From: Flavobacterium agrisoli
Lineage (GTDB): Bacteria; Bacteroidota; Bacteroidia; Flavobacteriales; Flavobacteriaceae
Reading direction: 5' to 3'
NCBI RefSeq assembly: GCF_016522065.1
Contig: NZ_JAEHFV010000005.1
Span: 124,001-188,000 of the forward strand
Length of the DNA stretch: 64,000 bases
The notes beneath the pieces are model-generated. The model worked only from the letters and a program-made list of their open reading frames with translations. It searched no databases and had not been told where the DNA came from. This document shows positions 26,421 through 35,700 of this stretch, one piece after another. The position numbers and the translations under genes are program-made. The first letter of the stretch is position 1, and the number at the start of each line of letters is the position of its first letter.

Positions 26421-27665
26421 CTATTTAATAAATCCTACTCCAGCTGTTGTGTTGGTTGAAGTATCAATTAAGATAAAGGCTCCATTTGATTTATTTTTAT
26501 CGTAAGCATCAAAATATAATGGTTTACTTAATTTGATAGTTACTTCTCCAATTTCATTAATTGCCAACTGATTTGCTTCTTTAGAACCTGAATAATCAGT
26601 AGCTATCACACTCTTAATGGCATCAACTTTTGCTAAAATACGATTGGTGTTGTGCTGTACTAAATATTTGGTACCCGGAACTAATTTTTTTGAATCCATC
26701 CAACAAACCGTTGTATTGATATCTTTTTCAATGGTTGGTAACTCATTTGATTTTACAATCATATCACCACGCGTTACATTGATATCATTTTCTAATTCAA
26801 TTGTGATTGATGAACCAGCATTTGCCTCAGAATATTCTTTATCAAAAAAGTGAATTTTACTAATTTTTGATTCAGTTAAAGAAGGTAAAACCGTAACAGC
26901 ATCACCTACTTGAAGTGAGTTTCCGTATAATTTTCCTGCATATCCTCTAAAATCATGATATTGTTGTGTTTTAGGACGGATAACCGTTTGTACTGGAAAA
27001 CGAGCCTGAGCACTTTCATAAACATCAGAAGATTTCAAAGCTTCTAAATGTTCTAACACACTTTGACCTGTGTACCATGGCATTTCATCAGCATGTTGTG
27101 CCACATTTCCACCAGTTAAAGCACTAATCGGAATGTAACTTACATTTTGTTCTTTAAATGAACTTTTTGCATTTAATGCTTCAAAGTCGGCTTTGATTTT
27201 ATTGTAAACTTCTTCCGAATAATCAACTAAATCCATTTTATTAATAGCCACAATCACCTCTTTAACTCGCAATAAGTTATTGATAAAAAAGTGACGATAC
27301 GTTTGTTCAATTACACCTTTACGAGCATCAATCAAAATGATTGACACTTGCGAAGTAGAAGCTCCTGTAACCATATTTCGGGTATATTCTACGTGACCTG
27401 GCGTATCGGCAATGATGTAACTTTTTTTCGCAGTCGAAAAATAAATATGGGCTACATCAATGGTAATTCCTTGCTCTCTCTCAGCCACCAATCCGTCAGT
27501 TGCCAATGAAAAGTCAAGATAATCGTATCCTTTTTGTTTACTACTTTTTTCAATTGCTTCAATTTTATCTGTAGTTAAAGATTTAGTATCGTATAATAAT
27601 CTACCGATTAACGTACTTTTTCCGTCATCTACACTTCCTGCTGTTGCTATTTTTAAAACTTCCAT
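26421..27665 (-). CDS. cysN: Sulfate adenylyltransferase subunit 1 (GTPase)
   Basis: CysN hydrolyses GTP to drive formation of APS from ATP and sulfate by CysD. The 414 residues show G1 GSVDDGKST, the G3 element DTPGHVEYTRNMVTGAS and the G4 element NKMD, followed by EF-Tu-like beta barrels. The protein ends after the barrel, so there is no fused CysC kinase. No separate cysC is visible in the window, which supports direct reduction of APS rather than PAPS. It lies between cysD and the reductase gene in the operon. Confidence 0.96.
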   Translation of the reverse strand: MEVLKIATAGSVDDGKSTLIGRLLYDTKSLTTDKIEAIEKSSKQKGYDYLDFSLATDGLVAEREQGITIDVAHIYFSTAKKSYIIADTPGHVEYTRNMVTGASTSQVSIILIDARKGVIEQTYRHFFINNLLRVKEVIVAINKMDLVDYSEEVYNKIKADFEALNAKSSFKEQNVSYIPISALTGGNVAQHADEMPWYTGQSVLEHLEALKSSDVYESAQARFPVQTVIRPKTQQYHDFRGYAGKLYGNSLQVGDAVTVLPSLTESKISKIHFFDKEYSEANAGSSITIELENDINVTRGDMIVKSNELPTIEKDINTTVCWMDSKKLVPGTKYLVQHNTNRILAKVDAIKSVIATDYSGSKEANQLAINEIGEVTIKLSKPLYFDAYDKNKSNGAFILIDTSTNTTAGVGFIK

Positions 27666-27751
27666 CAGTTTTTTTTATATTTAAATGTTGAATTTTGAAT
27701 ATTAAATGCTTCGGCAATAATTCAAAATTTATAATTTACAATTCTTAATTA

Positions 27752-28651
27752 TTAAAAGTATCCTTGTTGTTTTCTCTTCTCCATTGCGGCTTCCGAGCGT
27801 TTATCGTCAATTCGAGCTCCACGTTCAGAAATGGTAGATTGTCTAATCTCACCAACTACCTCAGCAATCGTTGAGGCATACGATTCTACTGCAGCGGTAC
27901 AACTCATATCTCCCACAGTTCTAAAACGCACAATTCTTTCTTCAATTTGCTCATCTTCTTCTTGGTAAACAAAAGGAGAATGCGACCAAATCAAACCATC
28001 TCTTAAAAAGACTTTTCTTTTATGAGAAAAATAAATAGAAGGGATTTCAATATGTTCTTGCTCGATATAACTCCAAACATCTAACTCTGTCCAGTTTGAA
28101 ATTGGGAATACACGAACGTTTTGTCCAATTTCAATTTTACCATTTAAAATATCAAATAACTCTGGACGTTGGTTTTTCTCATCCCATTGACCAAAGTCAT
28201 CACGAACAGAGAAAATGCGCTCTTTTGCTCTTGCTTTTTCTTCATCACGGCGCGCACCACCAATACAAGCATCAAATTTAAATTCTTCAATCGCGTCTAA
28301 AAGTGTAGTGGTTTGCAAACTGTTTCTACTAGAATATTTTCCTGTTTCCTCCACCACTTTTCCTGAATCGATAGCATCTTGCACATTACGAACAATCAAC
28401 TCTAAACCTAACTCTTCAACCAATTTATCTCTAAAAGCGATAGTTTCAGGAAAATTATGTCCGGTATCTACGTGTAATAACGGAAACGGAATTTTAGCCG
28501 GAAAAAAGGCTTTTTGTGCCAAACGCACTAAGGTTATCGAATCTTTTCCTCCCGAAAAAAGTAATACTGGTTTTTCAAATTGAGAAACAACTTCTCTAAA
28601 TATGTATATTGCTTCTGCTTCTAGCGCATTTGATTTAAAAACTGAATTCAT
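27752..28651 (-). CDS. cysD: Sulfate adenylyltransferase subunit 2
   Basis: CysD is the catalytic ATP sulfurylase half that forms adenylylsulfate. The 299 residues include the PP-loop SGGKDSITLVRLA, HVDTGHNFPETIAFRD, CIGGARRDEEKARAKERIFS, ISNWTELDVWSYI, and the C-terminal SERGARIDDKRSEAAMEKRKQQGYF. It forms a complex with CysN, which follows 86 bases downstream. Confidence 0.97.
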   Translation of the reverse strand: MNSVFKSNALEAEAIYIFREVVSQFEKPVLLFSGGKDSITLVRLAQKAFFPAKIPFPLLHVDTGHNFPETIAFRDKLVEELGLELIVRNVQDAIDSGKVVEETGKYSSRNSLQTTTLLDAIEEFKFDACIGGARRDEEKARAKERIFSVRDDFGQWDEKNQRPELFDILNGKIEIGQNVRVFPISNWTELDVWSYIEQEHIEIPSIYFSHKRKVFLRDGLIWSHSPFVYQEEDEQIEERIVRFRTVGDMSCTAAVESYASTIAEVVGEIRQSTISERGARIDDKRSEAAMEKRKQQGYF

Positions 28652-28752
28652 TTATTTTTTTATTTTAAAAATTTAAAGATTTAATGATTTAATGATTTTC
28701 AAATTCTCAGAGTTATTAAACCTATCTTCTTTATTCTATTATCTTTATCTCT

Positions 28753-29463
28753 TTATACTTTTTTTGCTCCGTGTAAACCACACTCTTTATGACTGGATTC
28801 CCACCACCATCTTCCGGCTCGTATGTCTTCACCCGGAAAAATAGCTCTGGTACAAGGCGCACAACCAATACTCACAAATCCTTTTTGATGTAAAGCATTT
28901 TGCGGCACGTTAAACTCTTTTAAATACGCATTCACTTCTTCTAAACTCCATCTCAATAAAGGATTAAATTTGATTATTTTGAAATTATCATCATACTCAA
29001 ATAAATCTAGGTTTTGGCGATTTTCAGACTGCTCGGCTCTTAAACCCGTAATCCAAACTTCATTTCCCGCCAATGCCTTTTTAAGAGGTACTACTTTGCG
29101 AATAAAACAGCATTCTTTTCTGTTTTCAACCGAATCATAAAAACTGTTTGGGCCTTTTGTTTGAAGTAATTGCTCTACCGAGGCCGCTTCTGGAAAATAA
29201 ACCTCAATTTGTTTTTTGTATTTTTTTAATGTTTTATGAAAAACATCGTAGGTTTCCTGAAACAATCTCCCTGTATCTAAAGTAAATACCGTAACAGGAA
29301 TATCATTTTTAAAAATATAATCCGTAATAACTTGGTCTTCTTGCCCAAATGAGGTTGAAAAAACAACTTTTTCAGGAAATTCATTAGTCAAAAACAACAA
29401 TGTTTCCTCTAAAGTAAAGTCTTTTGTTTTAGCTAATAAAGTTGAAATTATTGATGCATCCAT
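28753..29463 (-). CDS. cysH: Phosphoadenylyl-/adenylyl-sulfate reductase, Fe-S type
   Basis: The 236-residue enzyme reduces activated sulfate to sulfite. It has the PP-loop-like TSFGQEDQV, TLDTGRLFQETY, and the C-terminal catalytic ECGLH (Cys228). Cys118-Cys119 and Cys201/Cys204 (GCAPCTR) form the CC...CxxC pattern that binds a 4Fe-4S cluster in APS reductases. This, plus the lack of a cysC, argues that APS is the substrate. It is the first gene of the operon and starts 28 bases after a candidate operator. Confidence 0.95.
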   Translation of the reverse strand: MDASIISTLLAKTKDFTLEETLLFLTNEFPEKVVFSTSFGQEDQVITDYIFKNDIPVTVFTLDTGRLFQETYDVFHKTLKKYKKQIEVYFPEAASVEQLLQTKGPNSFYDSVENRKECCFIRKVVPLKKALAGNEVWITGLRAEQSENRQNLDLFEYDDNFKIIKFNPLLRWSLEEVNAYLKEFNVPQNALHQKGFVSIGCAPCTRAIFPGEDIRAGRWWWESSHKECGLHGAKKV

Positions 29464-29486
29464 TGCTATTTGTTTTTCTTTAAAAT

Positions 29487-29509
29487 CTATTACCCTATCG
29501 GGTTAGTAG
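29487..29509. promoter_or_regulatory. Candidate Rrf2-type operator at the sulfate operon start
   Basis: An imperfect dyad contains the exact ACCC-TATC-GGGT core (29492-29503), flanked by TATT and TAGTAG. It begins about ten bases downstream of the -7 box, so it covers the predicted transcription start. Rrf2-family sites are dyads of this kind; the assignment to the nearby Rrf2 protein is an inference. Confidence 0.5.
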
Positions 29510-29518
29510 ATTACTCTG

Positions 29519-29549
29519 CAAAAGTAGTACTTATTTATAAATTACAAAA
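29519..29549 (-). promoter_or_regulatory. Sulfate operon promoter
   Basis: On the minus strand TACTTTTG (29519-29526) is a perfect -7 box, and TTTTG (29545-29549) stands 18 bases upstream as the -33 element. Confidence 0.68.
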
Positions 29550-29731
29550 CATTCTTTGCTTTTTTTTATTCTGAAAATCAAACAATTTCAAAAAGGCAAT
29601 ACTTTAGCTTATTTTTCAGACAAAAAGAAAAAATAAAATACAAAAACTTAAATACCAACGACTTAAAAAACAATTTTACATTTAAAATTAAATAGTCTAC
29701 AAAATCGATAGGATTATTATAAATTACTTAT

Positions 29732-29739
29732 TACTTTTG
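29732..29739 (+). promoter_or_regulatory. TauE/SafE gene -7 promoter box
   Basis: TACTTTTG is a perfect match, 16 bases before the start codon, giving a very short leader. Confidence 0.55.
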
Positions 29740-29755
29740 ACAAAAATTTTTCAGC

Positions 29756-30538
29756 ATGGATTTTCAGATTGGTCTTGTAGTAGCAGGTTTGTTTGTTGGT
29801 TTTGTAGTAGGCATGACAGGTGTAGGAGGAGGTTCTTTGATGACGCCTATATTATTGTGGTTCGGAATTCCACCAACAACAGCAGTAGGAACCGATTTGC
29901 TTTATGCAGCCTTTACCAAAATGGGCGGCATATTTGTACACCACAAAAAAAAGAACATTAATTGGAAAATTACAGGTTGGTTGGCTTTGGGAAGTGTGCC
30001 TGCTGCCTTGGTTACTCTATGGATTTTAGAAAGTATTAATACCGATATAACAACTTTAAACAAACTCATAAAATACAGTTTGGGCTGGGCTTTGTTGGTT
30101 ACTTCTATTGCCATTTTATTCAAAAAGAAACTTTTGACTTTATCACAACGCCATGCTGGCGATAAATTTCACTCCGAGAGTCAAACTCAAAACTTGTTAA
30201 CGGTTGCTATAGGTATTCTTTTAGGCGCAACTGTAACCTTAACATCAATCGGAGCAGGAGCATTAGGAACGGTAACTTTGTTTTTTTTATATCCGTTATT
30301 GCCTACCACAAAATTAGTAGGAACCGAGATCGCTCATGCCGTTCCGCTAACTTTAGTAGCCGGTATTGGACATGCCACAATGGGCAATTTAGACTTGAGT
30401 TTATTAGCACAACTTTTAATGGGTTCGTTACCTGGGATATATATAGGAAGTATGTTAAGCGGAAAAGTGCCAGATTTATTCCTAAGAAACGCTATTGCTA
30501 TAATGCTTTTTATGGTGGGATATAAATTGGTGTTTTAA
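29756..30538 (+). CDS. TauE/SafE family sulfur-anion permease
   Basis: The 260-residue protein has about eight hydrophobic segments and the family's duplicated N-terminal motif GMTGVGGGSLMTPILL and TLTSIGAGALGTVTLFFLYP. Members export sulfite or carry sulfonates and other organic anions across the inner membrane. It is divergent from the sulfate operon and faces the Rrf2 gene across a shared terminator, so a role in sulfite or sulfate handling is likely. Direction and substrate are not settled by sequence. Confidence 0.88.
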   Translation: MDFQIGLVVAGLFVGFVVGMTGVGGGSLMTPILLWFGIPPTTAVGTDLLYAAFTKMGGIFVHHKKKNINWKITGWLALGSVPAALVTLWILESINTDITTLNKLIKYSLGWALLVTSIAILFKKKLLTLSQRHAGDKFHSESQTQNLLTVAIGILLGATVTLTSIGAGALGTVTLFFLYPLLPTTKLVGTEIAHAVPLTLVAGIGHATMGNLDLSLLAQLLMGSLPGIYIGSMLSGKVPDLFLRNAIAIMLFMVGYKLVF

Positions 30539-30555
30539 ATAAAAAGAAAGCAATA

Positions 30556-30600
30556 AAAAAAGACGATTGTACACACATTGATACAATCGTCTTTTTTTTT
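30556..30600. terminator. Bidirectional terminator between TauE/SafE and Rrf2 genes
   Basis: AAAAAAGACGATTGTA pairs with TACAATCGTCTTTTTT around a 10-base loop, ending in a T-run. Confidence 0.9.
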
Positions 30601-30617
30601 ACCTATTTTTTTTTGAA

Positions 30618-31028
30618 TTAAAAAGCAATATCGGCCAAGGAATTGCTTTCTAAAATTTTAAGCGTATTATCTCTAACTTCGGTCATTAATCTTCTAGCAG
30701 CGCAAGTTACTTCATCATCGCAATCATCACATTTTTCGTAGAAATTATGCGATGCACAAGGCAACAACGCAATGGGACCTTCGAGTATGCGATAGACTTT
30801 TGCCATACTAATTTCTTTCGGATCTTTGATTAAATAATAACCGCCACCTTTTCCTTTTTTTGCCCCAAGAAAACCCGAATTTCTAAGTAAAAGCAAAATA
30901 CTTTCCAAAAATTTAATCGAAATATGCTCACTAGCGGCAATATCGGCAATGGCAACAGGAGTTTGATCTTCCTGCCGTGCCAAATAAGTTAAAGCTTTTA
31001 TTCCGTATTTTGTTTTTTTAGAAATCAT
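30618..31028 (-). CDS. Rrf2 family transcriptional regulator
   Basis: The 136-residue protein begins MISKKTKYGIKALTYLAR, the canonical Rrf2 start. It has a winged helix (VAIADIAASEHISIKFLESILLLLRNSGFL), the wing KGKGGGYYL, and four cysteines at 91, 100, 103 and 109 that could hold an Fe-S cluster or form a thiol switch. A longer frame from 31109 would run through a hairpin and is rejected. As last gene of the methionine operon and beside the sulfate operon, it is the likely sulfur or cysteine regulator. Confidence 0.92.
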   Translation of the reverse strand: MISKKTKYGIKALTYLARQEDQTPVAIADIAASEHISIKFLESILLLLRNSGFLGAKKGKGGGYYLIKDPKEISMAKVYRILEGPIALLPCASHNFYEKCDDCDDEVTCAARRLMTEVRDNTLKILESNSLADIAF

Positions 31029-31050
31029 TTTTGTTGAAATAAATAAATCA

Positions 31051-31099
31051 GAATCCCGATTCTTGATTGATGTAAAGCTACAATCAAAAATCGGGATTC
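31051..31099 (-). terminator. 19-bp hairpin between metZ and the Rrf2 gene
   Basis: GAATCCCGATTCTTGATTG (31051-31069) and CAATCAAAAATCGGGATTC (31081-31099) pair over 19 positions, fully with one G-U on the minus-strand RNA. Only a weak T-rich tail follows, so it may be a partial terminator or a processing/stability stem. Confidence 0.6.
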
Positions 31100-31113
31100 C
31101 AAAATGCATTACT

Positions 31114-32286
31114 TTATGCCAATGCCTGCTCTAAATCGGCGATAACGTCTTTTACAGTTTCCAAACCTACCGAAACACGAACCAAACCTTCGGTAATTCC
31201 AACCGCTAATTTTTCTTCTGTCGATAATTTGCTATGGGTTGTAGAAGCTGGATGTGTTACTATCGTCTTTACATCTCCGATATTTGCCGATAGCGAACAC
31301 AATTTAATTTTATCCAAAAATCTACGTCCCGCTTCGATTCCGCCTTTAATTTCAAAAGCAATAATATTTCCGCCATGAAGCATTTGTTTTTTGGCAACTT
31401 CATATTTTGGGTGTGATTTTAAGAACGGATATTTCACACTATTTACATTAGGATGACTTTCTAAAAACGCAGCCACTTTCAAAGCATTTTCGCAATGTCT
31501 ATCCACACGAACAGCCAATGTTTCTAAACTTTTAGACAACACCCAAGCGTTAAAAGGTGACATTGCCGGACCAGTATTTCTTGAGAACAAATAAATTTGA
31601 CGAATCAAATCGGCTTGACCAACTGCAATTCCGCCTAAAACTCTTCCTTGACCATCCATTAATTTGGTTGCCGAATGCACCACAATATGCGCTCCGTACT
31701 TAATGGGTTGTTGAATGTAAGGCGTTGCAAAACAATTATCTACAATAAAAATTAAATTGTGCTTTTTTGCAATTTGTCCTAATAATTCTAAATCAATAAC
31801 ATCAACACCTGGATTTGTAGGTGTTTCAACATATAAAATTTTTGTATTGGGCTTGATAAAACTTTCTATTGTTTCTGGTTGGTTGATATCAAAATAAGAA
31901 GTTTCGATATTCCATTTTGGAAAATAGGTCATAAACAATGCGTGAGTAGAACCAAAAACGCTTCCTGCAGACACAATATGATCTCCTGAACTTAACAATG
32001 CTGCGAAAGTCGAATAAATAGCTGCCATTCCAGTTGCAAAAGCATAACCAGCCTCGGCTCCTTCCATTGCACACACTTTATCAACAAACTCGGTTGTATT
32101 TGGATTGCTAAAGCGAGAATAAATATTTCTTACTTTCTCTTCTGTAAAAGAAGCTCTCATATCTTCAGCATCTTCAAATACAAAACTTGAAGATAAATAT
32201 AGAGGTGTAGAATGCTCTAGAAATTGTGTTTTATCTAAATGATTACGTATGGCTTGGGTTTCGAACCCGAATTCTTCTTCGTTCAT
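31114..32286 (-). CDS. metZ: O-acylhomoserine sulfhydrylase (MetZ-like)
   Basis: The 390-residue PLP enzyme belongs to the Cys/Met metabolism family. It has YSRFSNPNTTEFVDKVCAMEGAE, FATGMAAIYS, the PLP lysine near residue 208 in VHSATKLMDGQGRVLGG, and the C-terminal THPASTTHSKLSTEEK and VRVSVGLE. Next to a MetX fusion and the sulfide-producing operon, direct conversion of acylhomoserine plus sulfide to homocysteine is most likely. A cystathionine gamma-synthase or lyase role cannot be excluded by sequence alone. It follows the OsmC gene by 14 bases. Confidence 0.9.
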   Translation of the reverse strand: MNEEEFGFETQAIRNHLDKTQFLEHSTPLYLSSSFVFEDAEDMRASFTEEKVRNIYSRFSNPNTTEFVDKVCAMEGAEAGYAFATGMAAIYSTFAALLSSGDHIVSAGSVFGSTHALFMTYFPKWNIETSYFDINQPETIESFIKPNTKILYVETPTNPGVDVIDLELLGQIAKKHNLIFIVDNCFATPYIQQPIKYGAHIVVHSATKLMDGQGRVLGGIAVGQADLIRQIYLFSRNTGPAMSPFNAWVLSKSLETLAVRVDRHCENALKVAAFLESHPNVNSVKYPFLKSHPKYEVAKKQMLHGGNIIAFEIKGGIEAGRRFLDKIKLCSLSANIGDVKTIVTHPASTTHSKLSTEEKLAVGITEGLVRVSVGLETVKDVIADLEQALA

Positions 32287-32300
32287 GATGTCTTTATTCT

Positions 32301-32738
32301 TTAATTAATTTTTGCTAATTCCACTCCATTCAAAATTACTTTGTAGTGAATAGTCGCAGTTGGTTCTACTGTTTTAGAAACTGAACAATATTTGTCAAAA
32401 GACAATTGTGCTGCTTTTGCTGCTTTATCTTCTTTGATATTTCCTTCTAAAGAAAATACCACGTAAATGTCTTTGAATGGTTTTGCTTCTCCAACCTGTA
32501 CACGTTCTCCCTCCACTTCCGCTTTAAAAGAAGTTATTTCCTGTCGTTGTTTTTTTAGAATCGAAATCATATCAATTCCACTGCAGCCTGCTACACCCAT
32601 TAAAACCAATTCCATCGGACTCGGCCCCATATCATTTCCTCCAAAATCTGGACGCGCATCTACATTTACTATATGTCCACGTTCGTTTTTTAATTCGAAG
32701 TGAAAGTTTTCGTTTACTCTGTTTAATGTTATTTTCAT
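32301..32738 (-). CDS. OsmC/Ohr family protein
   Basis: The 145-residue protein has the two redox cysteines of the family, Cys52 in GVAGCSGIDMISIL and Cys118 in DKYCSVSKTV, and the GNDMGPSPMELVLMG region. OsmC proteins reduce organic hydroperoxides through these thiols. The placement between the homoserine pathway fusion and metZ is a recurring flavobacterial arrangement and hints at a thiol- or persulfide-related role. The nearest subfamily seems closer to YhfA-like OsmC than to Ohr. Confidence 0.9.
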   Translation of the reverse strand: MKITLNRVNENFHFELKNERGHIVNVDARPDFGGNDMGPSPMELVLMGVAGCSGIDMISILKKQRQEITSFKAEVEGERVQVGEAKPFKDIYVVFSLEGNIKEDKAAKAAQLSFDKYCSVSKTVEPTATIHYKVILNGVELAKIN

Positions 32739-32784
32739 TTTTATTTTTTTTGATTACTAAAAACTGGAATACTGAATACTAAAA

Positions 32785-35700
32785 CTATCCTTTATCCGAC
32801 AATCTCAAAATATCTCCAAAAACTCCTCTTGCCGTTACTGCCGATCCTGCTCCTGCTCCTTGAATTACGATTGGTCTATCTCCATACGATTCCGTATAAA
32901 TTTCGAAGAACGAATCAGAACCTTTTAAGCCACCCAAAGCGGTCTCTTTTGGTACTGAAACCAGTTTCACTTCTAGATTTCCTTTATCATTTTGCAAATC
33001 ACCGGACAATTCTCCAATGTAACGCAACACGTAATCTGGTTCTTGTGCCGATTTTATTTTATCGTAAATTGGGTCGAATTCTTTTAATTTTGTCAAGAAA
33101 TCAGCAACATCACCTTCACGTAAATGTTCCGGAATTAGATTCTGAATAGCCACTTCTTCAAATTCATTTTGCAAATCAAGTTCACGAGCCAAAATCAATA
33201 ATTTGCGGCCCACATCATTTCCACATAAATCTTCACGCGGATCTGGTTCAGTAAAACCGTTATCAATGGCTTCTTTCAAAATTTCGCTAAACGGCACCTC
33301 TTTAGCAGAGAAATTATTGAATAAATAACTCAATGTTCCCGAGAAAACGCCTTTTATTTTAGTGATATTTTCACCTGAAAGGTGTAATAATTTGATGGTA
33401 TCAATCAAAGGTAATCCTGCACCAACGTTTGTTTCATACAAATAACTCTTTTGATTTTCTTCTAAAACCTTTCGCAATTCTTTGTAAAAACCATAAGTCA
33501 ACGTGTTGGCTACTTTATTCGAAGAAATCAAATCAAAACTGCTTTCAACCAACGGAATATAATTTTCAACAAACGTTTTGCTCGCTGTATTATCTACTGC
33601 AATTAAATTTTCAAGATTATTTTCGTTTGCATAAGCTATAATATCGTTAATTGTATAGCCGGCTGCCGTCGCTTGAAGTTCGTTTTTCCAATCGGAAGTA
33701 ACGCCGTTTTTATCTAAAAGCACTTTTTTGGAATTGGCAATGGCAAAAACATTTAGTTTTATTCCTTTGCGCTTTTCGATGGCTGGAGCCGATTCTAAAA
33801 TTTGATCAATTAAAGTTCCGCCCACTAAACCGTGACCAAAGACAGCAATATTGATTTTTTTGGCAACTCCAAAAATTTCACCGTGAATAACATTTAGCGC
33901 CCTGTTTAATTCGTTTTTTTTAACGACCAAACTTACGTTTTTACCCGTAACGGTGTTGTTAAACAAAATCGGAACAATTTTATTTTTGATTAAAGCGGTG
34001 TACGGTTTGTGAAACGTACTCAAATCTTGACCAATAATCGAAATCACCGAGACATCATCAGTCACCGAAATACGATTTACATCTTTAGAATAGAAATCAT
34101 TTTCGAATTCTTTTTCCAATTCAATCATTGCTTTGGTTGCTTTATCCGCATCTACCACCAACCCAATTCCTCTTTCAGAGGATCCTTGCGAAATGATACT
34201 TACACTAATATCATTATCACCCATCACTCTAAAAATTCGAGCATCAACTCCTGTTTTTCCTAACAATCCGCGACCTTCCAAATTAACTAAAGACACATTT
34301 TCCAAAACAGAAAGTGTTTTAATACCTTCTTTAGTAGAATCAGCCGTGATTAAAGTTCCTTTATTTTCGTGGTTGAACGTATTTAAAATTCGAAGCGGTA
34401 TATTTTTTTCTAATAAAGGAATAATGGTTTTTGCATGTAAAATTGTGGCTCCAAAATTTGCCATTTCATTGGCTTCATTATACGATAATGTTTCGATCTT
34501 TTTAGCATCCGAAACCAATTCTGGATTAGCCGTATAAATTCCATCAACGTGTGTAAAATTTTGTAATTCTTCTGCATTGACATAATTCGCAATTAAGGAT
34601 GCGGTATAATTACTTCCATTTCGTCCCAAAGTGGTGGTTTCGTGCTTATTATTCGAACCGATAAAACCCGTAACTACTAAAACGGTTTCCTTATTTTCTT
34701 TAAAAAACTGAATGACATTCTTTTTGGAAATAGCATCAATTGGTTGCGCATCACCAAAATTAGAATCTGTAATAATTAAATCTCGGGTATCGGCAAGTTT
34801 TGCTGAAATCCCTTTTTGATTCAACAAAAACACCATCAATTTCGCCGAAAGCACTTCGCCTTGAGCTAAAATCTGATCTTGAATCTTGGCGCTATAATCG
34901 CCAATTAAACTAACTCCTTCAAAAAGTTTATCTAACTTTTCAAATTCTGTCGTAAAATCAACTTCTTCAAAACCATCTTTTTGATAGGTTTTGAAACTTT
35001 CTAATAGTGGTTTATAATTTCCATTTTTAGCGGCTATAGTAAGAATATCATCTAACTCATCGGTAGCATTTCCCCTTGCCGAAACCACTATTGCAATTTT
35101 CTCTTCCTGCTTAATTTTACTTTCTATAATATCTAAAACTGTATTAATACCTTCGCCATTCGCTAAAGATTTTCCACCAAATTTTACTATTTTCATCTGT
35201 TTTTTATTTTTGAAAACAACTTCTAACAAATTGTCCAATTGTTCGTATTCCATCAAAAAAGCATCGTGCCCGTGCTGTGAGTCAATCTCACTGTAAAACA
35301 CATTATTCTTAAATTTTTTAATCTCGTTGTAGGTTTCTCTATTTTCTTGTGCGGTAAAAAACAGATCCGAATTAATTCCTACAATGTATATATTCGCTTC
35401 AACTTTAGAAATAACTGATTCAAAAGATTGTCCATTTCGAGTTATATCAATCGTTTTTAAAAGTTGGTTCATCATCTTGTATGCTGCAAGCTGAAACCTT
35501 TTTTCTAATTTTTCTCCATGATAGTTTAGCCAACTTTCTACTTGAAATTTTTCAAGCTGAACATTAATATCTCTATTAAATTTTGCCTTGAAGGATTCGG
35601 GAGTTCGATAGCACAACATGGCGTGGATGCGAGCGTCTTCGATAGGCTTTTTAGAATTATTCAGGATTTGCTCTTGCAAGTAACAATTCGCAATCAGCCA

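Noticed and set aside
31029..31109. N-terminal extension of the Rrf2 regulator to 31109
   Set aside because: The extra codons lie in a 19-bp hairpin and the conserved family start is MISKKTKYGIKAL at 31028.
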